The translations under genes were made by a program, and so were the position numbers. From RGIG1828 sp045654685 (GTDB lineage Bacteria > Bacillota > Clostridia > UMGS1810): 27,428 nt of DNA. The stretch is from NCBI GenBank assembly GCA_045654685.1, contig JAZONV010000120.1, positions 1 to 27,428 of the forward strand, read 5' to 3'. Under the pieces are notes generated by a model. The model did no database searches. It was given only the letters and a program-made list of their open reading frames with translations, and was not told the DNA's origin. Below are positions 15,681 through 23,377 of this stretch, piece by piece (the stretch's first letter is position 1; each line of letters opens with the position of its first letter).

Positions 15681-16850
15681 ATGCAAAACTTTACATACTA
15701 TGCCCCTACAAAAGTGTATTTCGGAAAAGACGAACATAAAAAAGTTGGGGAGATAATAAAAAACTACGGCTATAAAACCGTAATGATTCAGTACGGTCAA
15801 AACAGTATCAAAAAGAGCGGGCTCTATGATGAAATTGTTGCATCACTTACTGAAAACGAAATTAAAATTGTTGATATGGGCGGAGTTGAACCAAATCCCA
15901 AAATCGACTTTGTCAGAGAAGCAATAAAAAAATGCCGTGAAAATAATGTTGATTTGATTCTTGCAGTAGGTGGCGGAAGCGTTATTGATTCATCAAAATA
16001 TACCGCATCAGGAGCAATATATGATGGTGATGTGCTTGATTTCCCCTTGAGAAAAAGCACACCAGAAAACGCACTTCCTGTTGGTTGTATTCTCACAATT
16101 TCTGCAGCAGGCAGTGAAATGAGTTCATCAGCAGTCATATCAAATCCCGAAACAAATATGAAAAGGGGATATAACAGCGATTTTAACAGATGTAAGTTTG
16201 CAATCTGCAACCCGGAACTCACCTATACGGTAAATAAATATCAGACTGCTTGCGGAATTGTGGATATTATGTCTCACACAATGGAAAGATATTTTTCACC
16301 TTGTCCCGATACCCCTCTGACAGACACAATTTCGGAAGCGATTCTCACCTCGGTTATAGATTCAGGAAAAATTGCAATGAATGAACCTGACAATTATGAT
16401 GCAAGAGCAACTCTTATGTGGGCGTCAAGTCTGTCTCATAATGACCTGACAGGATGTGGAAGAGAAAACGGTCTTTGTGTTCATCAGCTTGAACATGCCT
16501 TGAGCGGTGAATATGACAATATAGCACACGGCGCAGGGCTTGCTGTTCTTTTCCCCGCCTGGGCAAAATATGTATATAAATATGCTCCAAAAAGATTTGC
16601 ACGATTTGCAAGAAAAGTGTGGGGGATAGTTGAGAATGATGATATGAAAGCGTCGGTTCTCGGAATTGAAAAAATGAGTGAATATTTTAAGGAAATTGGT
16701 ATGCCTCAAAGTTTGGGGGATTTCGGACTTTCGGGGGAAAGCGTTGATTCACTTTCATATCTTTGTACTTTTTCAAATACAAGAACAATAAGAAGTTATA
16801 TTGACCTTGACATTGAAGATATTAAAAACATATTCAAACTTTGCATATAA
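15681..16850 (+). CDS. Iron-containing (group III) alcohol dehydrogenase, butanol dehydrogenase-like
   Basis: The 389-residue NAD(P)H-dependent oxidoreductase is of the type that reduces aldehydes such as butyraldehyde. The nucleotide-binding block AVGGGSVID (Gly97-Ser100 region) and the four metal ligands of the family are in place: Asp195 (GIVD), His199, His268 (CVHQLEH) and His283 (IAHGAG). The order and spacing resemble YqhD and clostridial BdhA, which prefer NADPH. The ATG at 15681 follows GAAAGGACTTG; the frame is open 27 codons further upstream but that stretch covers the mgtE stop and the hairpin. It ends at a strong bidirectional terminator. The physiological aldehyde cannot be read from sequence. 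Confidence 0.93.
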   Translation: MQNFTYYAPTKVYFGKDEHKKVGEIIKNYGYKTVMIQYGQNSIKKSGLYDEIVASLTENEIKIVDMGGVEPNPKIDFVREAIKKCRENNVDLILAVGGGSVIDSSKYTASGAIYDGDVLDFPLRKSTPENALPVGCILTISAAGSEMSSSAVISNPETNMKRGYNSDFNRCKFAICNPELTYTVNKYQTACGIVDIMSHTMERYFSPCPDTPLTDTISEAILTSVIDSGKIAMNEPDNYDARATLMWASSLSHNDLTGCGRENGLCVHQLEHALSGEYDNIAHGAGLAVLFPAWAKYVYKYAPKRFARFARKVWGIVENDDMKASVLGIEKMSEYFKEIGMPQSLGDFGLSGESVDSLSYLCTFSNTRTIRSYIDLDIEDIKNIFKLCI

Positions 16851-16856
16851 AAAAAC

Positions 16857-16895
16857 AGCGTGTATGTCAAAATTGGCATACACGCTTTGCTTTTT
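16857..16895. terminator. Bidirectional terminator between alcohol dehydrogenase and TrhA-like gene
   Basis: AGCGTGTATG (16857-16866) and CATACACGCT (16877-16886) form a perfect 10-bp stem. TTGCTTTTT follows on the plus strand and a TTTTTTT run on the minus strand. The genes on both sides converge on it. Confidence 0.85.
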
Positions 16896-16897
16896 GA

Positions 16898-17551
16898 TTA
16901 TAGTGGTATAACATAAAACAGTATGAAAAAGTATTGGGTTATTGTCCCCAGAAGCACAAATATGTGCCATATATAATGCATATATCTCACTTTGTCTTTT
17001 GCAAAGAAAATGATTCCCAAAGTGTAGAAAACTCCTCCGCCAACAAGAAGCAATATTCCCTGAATCGGAACTTTTTCCAAAACATGCTTGAACATGAAAA
17101 CCAGAGACCAACCCATGAGAACATACAAAATCATGGACATTTTATGCCATCTTTTCAGATCAATGGAATTAAACACAATTCCTACAATGGCAAGAACAGC
17201 AGTTATTGAAAACAGCACCCATCCCCATAGTCCTCTGATAAGACAAAGGCATACGGGAATGTATGAACCCAGAATCATCAGGAAAATTGAGCAATGGTCA
17301 AAAATCTGAAAAACACGTTTAGCTTTCGTGTTTGTTAGAGAGTGATATATGGTTGAAAACATATATAATAAAATGGTGAAAAATCCATATAATGCGGCGC
17401 TCACAATTCCCATAGCATCACTTGTTAGACATGCGGTTACAATCATAACTGCAGTTCCTGCAATGGCAAGAAGTGCACCGATGCCATGAGATACGGAATT
17501 CGCTATTTCTTCACCGAGAGTCTGACCGTTGAAGTTGATTTTAAATGCCAA
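16898..17551 (-). CDS. Hemolysin III / TrhA family membrane protein (PAQR superfamily)
   Basis: The 217-residue protein has about seven hydrophobic segments and the family's conserved polar residues inside them: NSVSHGIGA near the N-terminus, YHSLTN, FDHCSIFLMI and the C-terminal MHYIWHIFV. These His and Asp residues probably bind zinc as in PAQR receptors and ceramidases. The Bacillus homologue affects membrane lipid homeostasis; haemolytic activity is historical naming. The TTG at 17551 is chosen: AAGGATG lies upstream, the length fits the family, and the alternative TTG at 17611 lies ahead of the predicted transcription start. It is transcribed divergently from the efflux carrier. Confidence 0.88.
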   Translation of the reverse strand: MAFKINFNGQTLGEEIANSVSHGIGALLAIAGTAVMIVTACLTSDAMGIVSAALYGFFTILLYMFSTIYHSLTNTKAKRVFQIFDHCSIFLMILGSYIPVCLCLIRGLWGWVLFSITAVLAIVGIVFNSIDLKRWHKMSMILYVLMGWSLVFMFKHVLEKVPIQGILLLVGGGVFYTLGIIFFAKDKVRYMHYIWHIFVLLGTITQYFFILFYVIPL

Positions 17552-17613
17552 AAAAATCACATCCTTAAAATAGTTTAACAAAGTTGCAGAAGTTGAAAAA
17601 ACAACATACAAAT

Positions 17614-17642
17614 ATTTTAACTCTCAAAAAACACATTGTCAA
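17614..17642 (-). promoter_or_regulatory. Promoter of the TrhA-like gene
   Basis: On the minus strand TTGACA (plus 17637-17642) and TAAAAT (plus 17614-17619) are 17 bp apart. The predicted start near 17607 gives a leader of about 55 nt to the chosen TTG codon. Confidence 0.65.
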
Positions 17643-17693
17643 GTACGTTACACTTTATTTTATAAAATTATTCAGCTTTGTACAAATATACAG

Positions 17694-17722
17694 TTGATAT
17701 AATTTCAATTTTTTGCTATACT
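17694..17722 (+). promoter_or_regulatory. Promoter of the efflux carrier-metA operon
   Basis: TTGATA (17694-17699) and TATACT (17717-17722) are 17 bp apart, about 20 bp upstream of the start codon. It is back to back with the TrhA-like promoter. Confidence 0.65.
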
Positions 17723-17741
17723 ACTCATAGAGGTGGTAGTT

Positions 17742-18674
17742 TTGAATACTGAAATAACATCAGCGGTTTCACAACAAGTCATAATTATGGCAATATATAT
17801 TGCCTTTGGAGCAATATTTACAAAATATAAAAAGCTTTCTAATGAGGGAACGAAGCAAATGTCTTTTCTTTTGCTTCATGTAGTAACTCCATGCGTCATA
17901 ATCTCTTCGTTTCAGGGGAGAAACATGGACGATATGAAAGAACTTTTAACAGCTTTTGTACTGAGCACCCTAATACACATTATTGCAATATTGGTGTCAT
18001 ATCCCTTCTTTCTGAATAAAAAGAAAAATAAAAATTGGGTAATAGATCGATTTTGCAGTCCGTATTCCAATTGCGGATTTATGGGGATTCCGCTTCTTTC
18101 AGCTGCCCTTGGAGCAAAAGGAGTGTTTATCGGATCAGCATACCTTGTTGTTTTCAATATTTTCACATGGACTCAAGGCCTTGGTATGTTTCTGGGCTCA
18201 AATGGTAAATTATCTTTCAAAAAAGTACTTTTATCTCCCGGTATAATCGGAATTACAATTTCCGGAATTATTATGGCTTTGAATTTGAATCTCGGAACAA
18301 CAGTTACAAGTGTCATTAACGGTCTTGCAGGACTTAACACCCCCGTTGCAATGATACTTCTTGGAATATACCTTGGCGAAAGTGAATTTGTCAAAGTTCT
18401 CAAAATTTTTAACATGTATGTTGTATGCTTTTTAAGACTTATTTTTATTCCTTTGATAATTGTTGCCCTTATGTATGTTTTGAAATTGGAGCAAACCCTT
18501 TCTTTTGCTCTCGTGCTTTCTTCTTCCTGCCCTTGTGCGGCAATATCTGCAATATTTGCATCAGAATATGGAAAGGACAGCGGATATGCCTCGTCGGTTG
18601 TTTCAATATCGACCATACTTTCTCTTGTAACTCTTCCGTTTATGGCATATGTTGCTTCACTTGTTATAAAATAA
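17742..18674 (+). CDS. Auxin efflux carrier (AEC) family permease
   Basis: This 310-residue protein has about ten hydrophobic segments in two five-helix repeats, as in the AEC/BART superfamily that exports or exchanges organic anions such as malate or amino-acid-derived acids. SNCGFMGIPLL in the first half and LSSSCPCAAISAIFA in the second half are the unwound-helix motifs expected at the transport core. A TTG start at 17742 is preferred because AGAGGTGG lies directly upstream; a GTG three codons earlier sits inside that site. It shares an operon with metA, 27 bp downstream, hinting at a substrate linked to homoserine or sulfur amino acids, but that is only context. Confidence 0.87.
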   Translation: MNTEITSAVSQQVIIMAIYIAFGAIFTKYKKLSNEGTKQMSFLLLHVVTPCVIISSFQGRNMDDMKELLTAFVLSTLIHIIAILVSYPFFLNKKKNKNWVIDRFCSPYSNCGFMGIPLLSAALGAKGVFIGSAYLVVFNIFTWTQGLGMFLGSNGKLSFKKVLLSPGIIGITISGIIMALNLNLGTTVTSVINGLAGLNTPVAMILLGIYLGESEFVKVLKIFNMYVVCFLRLIFIPLIIVALMYVLKLEQTLSFALVLSSSCPCAAISAIFASEYGKDSGYASSVVSISTILSLVTLPFMAYVASLVIK

Positions 18675-18701
18675 TGATATCTAAAAAAGGAGGTATATAA
18701 A

Positions 18702-19619
18702 ATGCCTATAAAAATTCCCGAACATCTTCCTGCAAACAGTATTCTCAAAGGTGAAAACATCTTCTGTATGACAGAGCGCCGCGCTCTCACACAGGATATC
18801 AGACCTTTGAAAATCGCAATATTAAATATTATGCCCACCAAAATTGTAACAGAAACACAACTTGCAAGAGTTCTCGGAAACACACCTTTGCAGGTGGAAA
18901 TTGATTTTGTTCACACATCATCCCACCGTTCCAAAAATATATCCGAAGACCATATCAATGAATTCTATAAGGATTTTTCTGCCATAAAAAACAACAAATA
19001 TGACGGCTTGATAATAACAGGTGCTCCCGTTGAACTTCTCGAATTTGATGACGTGGACTATTGGGATGAACTTAAAGAAATCATGGAATGGTCCAAAACC
19101 AATGTAACAAGCACTCTTCACATTTGTTGGGCGGCAATGGCAGGACTTTATTATCACTATGGAATAGAAAAATATTCCTATGACAAAAAACTTTTCGGTG
19201 TTTTTAAACATAAAGTTAAAAGCAAAAGAACAATGCTTGTAAGAGGCTTTGATGATGTGTTCTATGTTCCTCATTCAAGACATTCATATGTGAAACTCGA
19301 AGATGTTGAAAAGGTACCCGAACTGAAAGTCATTTCAACCTCAAAAGAAGCAGGACTCTACATAGCGGCAAGCAAAGATAAAAAACAGATTTTTGTAACC
19401 GGACACTCTGAATACGATAGCGATACGCTTTCAAAAGAATATTTCAGAGACCTTGACGCAGGAAAACCCATTGATATTCCCGTCAATTATTTTCTTGATG
19501 ATAATCCGGATAATCCGCCGGTTGTGTCTTGGAGAGCTCATGCAAATCTTCTTTTTTCAAACTGGCTTAACTACTATGTATATCAGACAACACCTTATAA
19601 TATTAATGAAATTAAATAA
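18702..19619 (+). CDS. metA: Homoserine O-acetyltransferase, MetA (MetAA) type
   Basis: The 305-residue glutamine-amidotransferase-like enzyme activates homoserine for methionine synthesis. Its numbering matches the characterised family: nucleophile Cys142 (HICWAAM), His235 and Glu237 (GHSEY), and the oxyanion-side blocks NIMPTK and TGAPVE. Residue 111 is Glu. Work on the Bacillus cereus enzyme showed that Glu111 selects acetyl-CoA and Gly111 succinyl-CoA, so acetyl transfer is predicted despite the common succinyltransferase annotation. AGGAGG precedes the ATG. It is second in an operon behind an efflux carrier and ends at a strong terminator. No SAM or T-box leader precedes it. Confidence 0.95.
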   Translation: MPIKIPEHLPANSILKGENIFCMTERRALTQDIRPLKIAILNIMPTKIVTETQLARVLGNTPLQVEIDFVHTSSHRSKNISEDHINEFYKDFSAIKNNKYDGLIITGAPVELLEFDDVDYWDELKEIMEWSKTNVTSTLHICWAAMAGLYYHYGIEKYSYDKKLFGVFKHKVKSKRTMLVRGFDDVFYVPHSRHSYVKLEDVEKVPELKVISTSKEAGLYIAASKDKKQIFVTGHSEYDSDTLSKEYFRDLDAGKPIDIPVNYFLDDNPDNPPVVSWRAHANLLFSNWLNYYVYQTTPYNINEIK

Positions 19620-19633
19620 TATTAAAATCTTTT

Positions 19634-19678
19634 CGGGACAGTCCCTTAACTTTTTGGGGGAGTGTCCCGTTGTTTTTT
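19634..19678 (+). terminator. Terminator of metA
   Basis: CGGGACA (19634-19640) pairs with TGTCCCG (19663-19669), with a second inner pairing of GTCCC and GGGGA, followed by TTGTTTTTT. Confidence 0.85.
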
Positions 19679-19730
19679 AAATATAAATTATTTTTTACTA
19701 AATAATGATTAAAAAATAGAATTATCAATG

Positions 19731-19759
19731 TTGACACCTAAAAGGCACTGCTGTATAAT
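19731..19759 (+). promoter_or_regulatory. Perfect consensus promoter of the hexosaminidase operon
   Basis: TTGACA (19731-19736), a 17-bp spacer and TATAAT (19754-19759) match the vegetative consensus at all twelve positions. The predicted start near 19766 leaves a leader of about 27 nt. Confidence 0.8.
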
Positions 19760-19792
19760 CACAATATAAAAATGTATTGGAGATGAGTATCT

Positions 19793-21220
19793 GTGTATGT
19801 ATATCCAAAACCCAAAAAAGTTAACTATACAGACGGTATTTTTTCTGTAAGAGACAAAGCATATCTTTATGTTGATGATAGTTTTGAAAATGAAGATTCT
19901 CTTAAACTAATATGTGAATTTTGGAAAAACTTCACCTGCTCTGAAAGCGAACTTATAATAAAAAAATCATCAAATCTCAATTGCTGCGCAGTTTTGCGTA
20001 GTGAGGAAGAGGATGCTCTCATTGACACACCCTCTGATAAATATGAATATTCAATATCCGTTTTTGCCGATAAGATAGTTCTGAAATATGATATTCCCCA
20101 AGGGCTTATTCACGCTCTTTCAACCCTTTTACAAGAGATTGAGTTCGAAGATGGGAAAGCACTTTTGCAATGTGGAGAAATTTTAGATTCCCCGGCGGTT
20201 TCATTCAGAGGAATACACATCTGTGTTTTTCCCGAAACAACTCTTGAATTTTTGAAAAAAACCGTAAGACTTGCAGGCTTTTTAAAATACACCCATATCA
20301 TACTTGAATTTTGGGGAATGCTTAAATATGATGCAATGGAATCTCTTTCCTGGGATTTTGCCTACACAAAAGATGAAATAAGACCAATCATAAAAGATGC
20401 ACATAGCCTTGGAATGGAAGTCATTCCAATGTTCAATCATCTTGGACACGCATCTCAAAGCCGCGCAGTTCATGGAAGGCATGTTGTTTTGGATCGGGAT
20501 CCTTCAAAACACACTCTTTTTGAGCCTGACGGCTGGACATGGTGTATATCAAATCCTGAAACAAAAGAACTTCTGCGAAAGGTGAGAAAAGAACTCATTG
20601 AACTTTGCGGAAATCCTAAATATTTTCATGTTGGATGTGATGAGGCAGGGTCTTTGGCAACTTGCAGAAAATGTCGCAAAAGAGATAAGACAGAACTTTT
20701 GGCAGAGTATCTTTTGGAAATTCAGGAAGAACTTTCTTCAGATGGCATAAGGTCAATCATATGGGGAGACGGATTTTTGAAAAGCGGAGACTATCCCGAA
20801 AAATACGTTAGCCTTGGTGATGAAAAAACATGCATGGTATTGGATAAACTCACTAAGGATTTTGTTATTGCAGACTGGCAGTATGAAGTGACAGAGGCAC
20901 CTGTAAAGTCGGCGGATTATTTTAAAGAAAAAGGATTTGATGTTTTGCTTTCTCCTTTCTATATCAACAAAAACATAGAAACCCTCGGAGAAAGCGCGAA
21001 AGAACATTTTGGCTATCTTGCCACAACCTGGCATCTTTTGCACGAAAAATACAGTATGATAATTTCAGGAGCATACATATCCTGGTGCGGAGAAATGCAG
21101 ACTTTAAAAAGTAGACTTTCAAGCGTTGCAAATATTTTGAGGAAAATCGCACCATCAGGCGGAGATTTTGAAAAAGCCGGATGGCATGAAAAAGAAGAAA
21201 GTACAGCAGAAATATATTAA
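19793..21220 (+). CDS. Cytosolic GH20-like beta-N-acetylhexosaminidase
   Basis: The 475-residue protein has an N-terminal alpha/beta domain (about 1-130) like GH20b, ending with FRGIHI, and then a TIM barrel. HVGCDEAG (279-286) carries the Asp283-Glu284 pair that GH20 enzymes use for substrate-assisted hydrolysis of terminal GlcNAc or GalNAc. DGWTWCISNPE and the Cys pair at 291 and 294 also fit that family. There is no signal peptide, so the substrate must be imported or made inside the cell. The GTG start follows GGAGATGAG. It leads an operon with two unknown paralogues, 14 bp upstream of the first. It is divergent enough that the sugar specificity, and even strict hexosaminidase activity, is uncertain. 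Confidence 0.78.
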   Translation: MYVYPKPKKVNYTDGIFSVRDKAYLYVDDSFENEDSLKLICEFWKNFTCSESELIIKKSSNLNCCAVLRSEEEDALIDTPSDKYEYSISVFADKIVLKYDIPQGLIHALSTLLQEIEFEDGKALLQCGEILDSPAVSFRGIHICVFPETTLEFLKKTVRLAGFLKYTHIILEFWGMLKYDAMESLSWDFAYTKDEIRPIIKDAHSLGMEVIPMFNHLGHASQSRAVHGRHVVLDRDPSKHTLFEPDGWTWCISNPETKELLRKVRKELIELCGNPKYFHVGCDEAGSLATCRKCRKRDKTELLAEYLLEIQEELSSDGIRSIIWGDGFLKSGDYPEKYVSLGDEKTCMVLDKLTKDFVIADWQYEVTEAPVKSADYFKEKGFDVLLSPFYINKNIETLGESAKEHFGYLATTWHLLHEKYSMIISGAYISWCGEMQTLKSRLSSVANILRKIAPSGGDFEKAGWHEKEESTAEIY

Positions 21221-21234
21221 TTCAGGAGGCAAAA

Positions 21235-22074
21235 ATGAAAGAAAAAACTTTAGTAAGAGATAAGTTCTACTTTTTCGGAAGCAGAGCACACGATGATGAT
21301 ATCTATTTTGGAAGACCCGGCAGAAACCGCGTTCATACATGGTCAAGAATAACACCTGCAGAAGGTGCATACATGCTTGGAATTCCAAATATGATTTTGG
21401 TTTCGTCAGATGGTGAACCCGTTCCTTTTTCATCAGAGTCATACAGCGTTATGGAAAGTTTTTGCCGTATGAAAAGTGTTATGTGGAGCGTTGTCGGTTC
21501 TTGCGGTTTCAGAAGCGAGAGAGAAGAAGAGTTCATTTGTGATATTGCAGAAAAATATCCAAATGTTACCGGTGCCTATATTGATGATATGTTTGTTGGC
21601 ACAGACATTTTTGGTGATGGTGAAAACGAAGGCAAAGAAGCAGAATTTACACAGAAAATCAAAGATATCAGAGAAAAACTCAACAAAGCATCAAGACCTA
21701 TGGAACTTTGGTCAACTTGCTACGTAAAAGATGCTGAAAAGTTCAGTCCTGCAATGTATGACCCCATTGATGTTATTGCTGTATGGAACATGAATACAGA
21801 TGATATTTCAAAACTTGAAGAAGATATTCAGGTTTACGAAAAGCTTCTTCCAAACAAAAGAAAAGTTCTTGGACTGTATCTCTATGACTATAAAAAAAGA
21901 GAAGGTGTTTCAAAAGAACTCATGGAAGTTCAATGTGAAAAAGGTCTCCAATGGTTAAAAGAGGGCAGAATTGAAGGAATGGTTTTCCTCACAAATTGCG
22001 TTATGGGAATTGGACTCGAGAGTGAATATTGGCTCAGAGACTGGATTGATAAAGTGGGAGACGAAGAACTTTAA
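21235..22074 (+). CDS. Unknown protein A, predicted TIM-barrel (tandem paralogue 1)
   Basis: I do not recognise a named family for this 279-residue protein. It has no signal peptide or membrane segment. Hydrophobic strands follow each other at TIM-barrel spacing: KFYFFGS, NMILVS, VMWSVVGS, VTGAYIDDMF, PMELWSTCY, DVIAVWNM, KVLGLYLYDY and GMVFLTNC, eight in all. Conserved candidate active-site residues are the HDDD near residue 20, the Asp-Asp at the end of strand 4, Trp in strand 5 and the YDY in strand 7, positions where glycosidases place catalytic acids. GGAGG precedes the ATG. Its neighbours are a GH20-like enzyme and a close paralogue, so an intracellular glycoside-acting role is likely but unproven. 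Confidence 0.9.
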   Translation: MKEKTLVRDKFYFFGSRAHDDDIYFGRPGRNRVHTWSRITPAEGAYMLGIPNMILVSSDGEPVPFSSESYSVMESFCRMKSVMWSVVGSCGFRSEREEEFICDIAEKYPNVTGAYIDDMFVGTDIFGDGENEGKEAEFTQKIKDIREKLNKASRPMELWSTCYVKDAEKFSPAMYDPIDVIAVWNMNTDDISKLEEDIQVYEKLLPNKRKVLGLYLYDYKKREGVSKELMEVQCEKGLQWLKEGRIEGMVFLTNCVMGIGLESEYWLRDWIDKVGDEEL

Positions 22075-22096
22075 TTTGTACGGAGGCGTAAATATT

Positions 22097-22915
22097 ATGG
22101 GAAAGAAAACTTTGGTTAAAGATAAAATGTGGCTTTTTGCAAGCTGCGAACATGACGACGATTTTGCATTTGGAAAAGATGGATTCATATGGAGAAACAT
22201 CTCAACCATAACCCCTGCGGAAGGCGCACATATGCTTGGATTGAAAAATGTGATGATGGTAACATCATCACGTACCGGTAAACCCGTGCCGTTTTCTGCA
22301 GATGCCTATGGCTATATGGAAAGTTTTTGCAGAATGGATAAGGTACTTTGGTCAATCACAGGTTCGGGCGGATTCCGTCACGGAAACGAGGAAGAATTCA
22401 TCTGCGACATAGCAGAAAAATATCCAAATGTCATGGGCGGTTTTCTTGATGATATGTTCGGAAAAGAAGAAACAAAAGAGGAAGACTGCGTAAGAAGACT
22501 CAAAACAATCCGCGAAAAACTTGACCGTGCACCAAGACCAATGGAACTTTGGGCAACCTGCTATGTTAAGGATGCAAAAAAATATTCTCCGGCAATGTAT
22601 GACCCCATTGACGTAATCACCGTGTGGAATATGAGAACCTCAGAAATCGTAAATCTTGAAGCAAATTTAAAAGAATATGAAGAAGTTCTCCCCAACAAAA
22701 GAAAAGTTCTCGGAATGTATATTTTTGATTATACAACAGGTCTCCCCGTTAGTCCTGAAATGATGGAGATGCAATGTGAAACAGGACTCAAATGGCTAAA
22801 AGAAGGCAGAATAGACGGCATAATCTTTTTGACAAACTGCCTTATGGGACTTTCTTTCCCCGGTGAATACTGGCTCAGAGAATGGCTTGATAAAGTAGGG
22901 GATCAGGAACTTTAA
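22097..22915 (+). CDS. Unknown protein B, predicted TIM-barrel (tandem paralogue 2)
   Basis: This 272-residue protein aligns along its whole length with the preceding one, and by eye more than half of positions are identical. Shared blocks include HDDD, ITPAEGA, MESFCRM, EEFICDIAEKYPNV, DDMF, TCYVKDA, SPAMYDPIDVI, NKRKVLG and WLKEGRI. It has a shorter strand 4-helix 4 loop (the six-residue segment around DIFGDG in paralogue A is missing) and a 2-residue insert near residue 57. The ATG at 22097 follows CGGAGGCG; the open frame extends back into the previous gene but that is overlap. Preservation of the acidic motifs in both copies argues that both are functional. No named family is recognised. 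Confidence 0.9.
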   Translation: MGKKTLVKDKMWLFASCEHDDDFAFGKDGFIWRNISTITPAEGAHMLGLKNVMMVTSSRTGKPVPFSADAYGYMESFCRMDKVLWSITGSGGFRHGNEEEFICDIAEKYPNVMGGFLDDMFGKEETKEEDCVRRLKTIREKLDRAPRPMELWATCYVKDAKKYSPAMYDPIDVITVWNMRTSEIVNLEANLKEYEEVLPNKRKVLGMYIFDYTTGLPVSPEMMEMQCETGLKWLKEGRIDGIIFLTNCLMGLSFPGEYWLREWLDKVGDQEL

Positions 22916-22922
22916 ATTGGAA

Positions 22923-22950
22923 TTTAGCGGTTTAATAAACCTACGCTAAA
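22923..22950 (+). terminator. Stem-loop after the paralogue operon
   Basis: TTTAGCG (22923-22929) pairs with CGCTAAA (22944-22950), with an inner GTTT/AAAC, starting 8 bp past the stop codon. It is not followed by a T tract, so it is only a weak terminator candidate. Confidence 0.35.
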
Positions 22951-22963
22951 GAGCAAAAAATGT

Positions 22964-23117
22964 CCCCCTTGCCTAAAGGGGGATGTCAATCCGAAAGGAT
23001 TGACAGGGGGATTCTCTTTACACAATCATTAGAAAATACAGCATTTGTGCATATTTCTATGAATAATGAATCCTCCCGTCACGCTGGCGCGTGCCACCCT
23101 CCTTTAGGCAAGGAGGG
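22964..23117. repeat. Inverted pair of palindromic repeat units (REP/BIME-like)
   Basis: Unit 1 (22964-23013, plus) and unit 2 (23068-23117, minus) share one design: a G/C hairpin around TTGCCTAAA, then a second variable hairpin, then a GGGGGATTC- or GGGAGGATTC-type end. The variable hairpins are GTCAATCCGAAAGGATTGAC in unit 1 and CACGCGCCAGCGTG in unit 2. The units face away from each other across 54 bp. From memory, such CCTCCTTGCCTAAAGGAGG units are scattered in many gut Clostridia. Most of the 462-bp gap between paralogue B and the AraC gene is this repeat; I see no gene there. Confidence 0.75.
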
Positions 23118-23292
23118 CTTTCGCATTAGCGGTATTCCTTCTTCATTAGTGAGATAGTCTCCAATTTATTAGTTTATACAATTAAGGAGACAGCCCCAAC
23201 CTCAATGAATTCTTGTTAAATTCATATAAAGGATTTATAATAATTCAAAAATAAATAGCAGATTTGGACAATTCAAAAAGCCTGAAACGACA

Positions 23293-23321
23293 TTGAATGA
23301 TTTGCTCTTTTGTGTTACTAT
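23293..23321 (+). promoter_or_regulatory. Candidate promoter of the araC-like gene
   Basis: TTGAAT (23293-23298) and TACTAT (23316-23321) are 17 bp apart, about 57 bp upstream of the start codon. The hexamers are below consensus. Confidence 0.45.
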
Positions 23322-23377
23322 AGTAATACAAAAGGGCAATTTGACCATATATCGTCTGATATTTGAGGTGAGGTAAT

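Noticed and set aside
17552..17611. Longer TrhA-like start at TTG 17611
   Set aside because: The predicted transcription start (near 17607) is downstream of that codon, and the family length fits the 17551 start.
18173..18883. 236-codon minus-strand ORF
   Set aside because: It is antisense to the efflux carrier and metA, both well supported; it has no ribosome binding site and no recognisable motif.
22964..23117. Two intrinsic terminators
   Set aside because: The G/C hairpins lack T tracts and share a common two-hairpin layout in inverted orientation, which fits dispersed repeats better.
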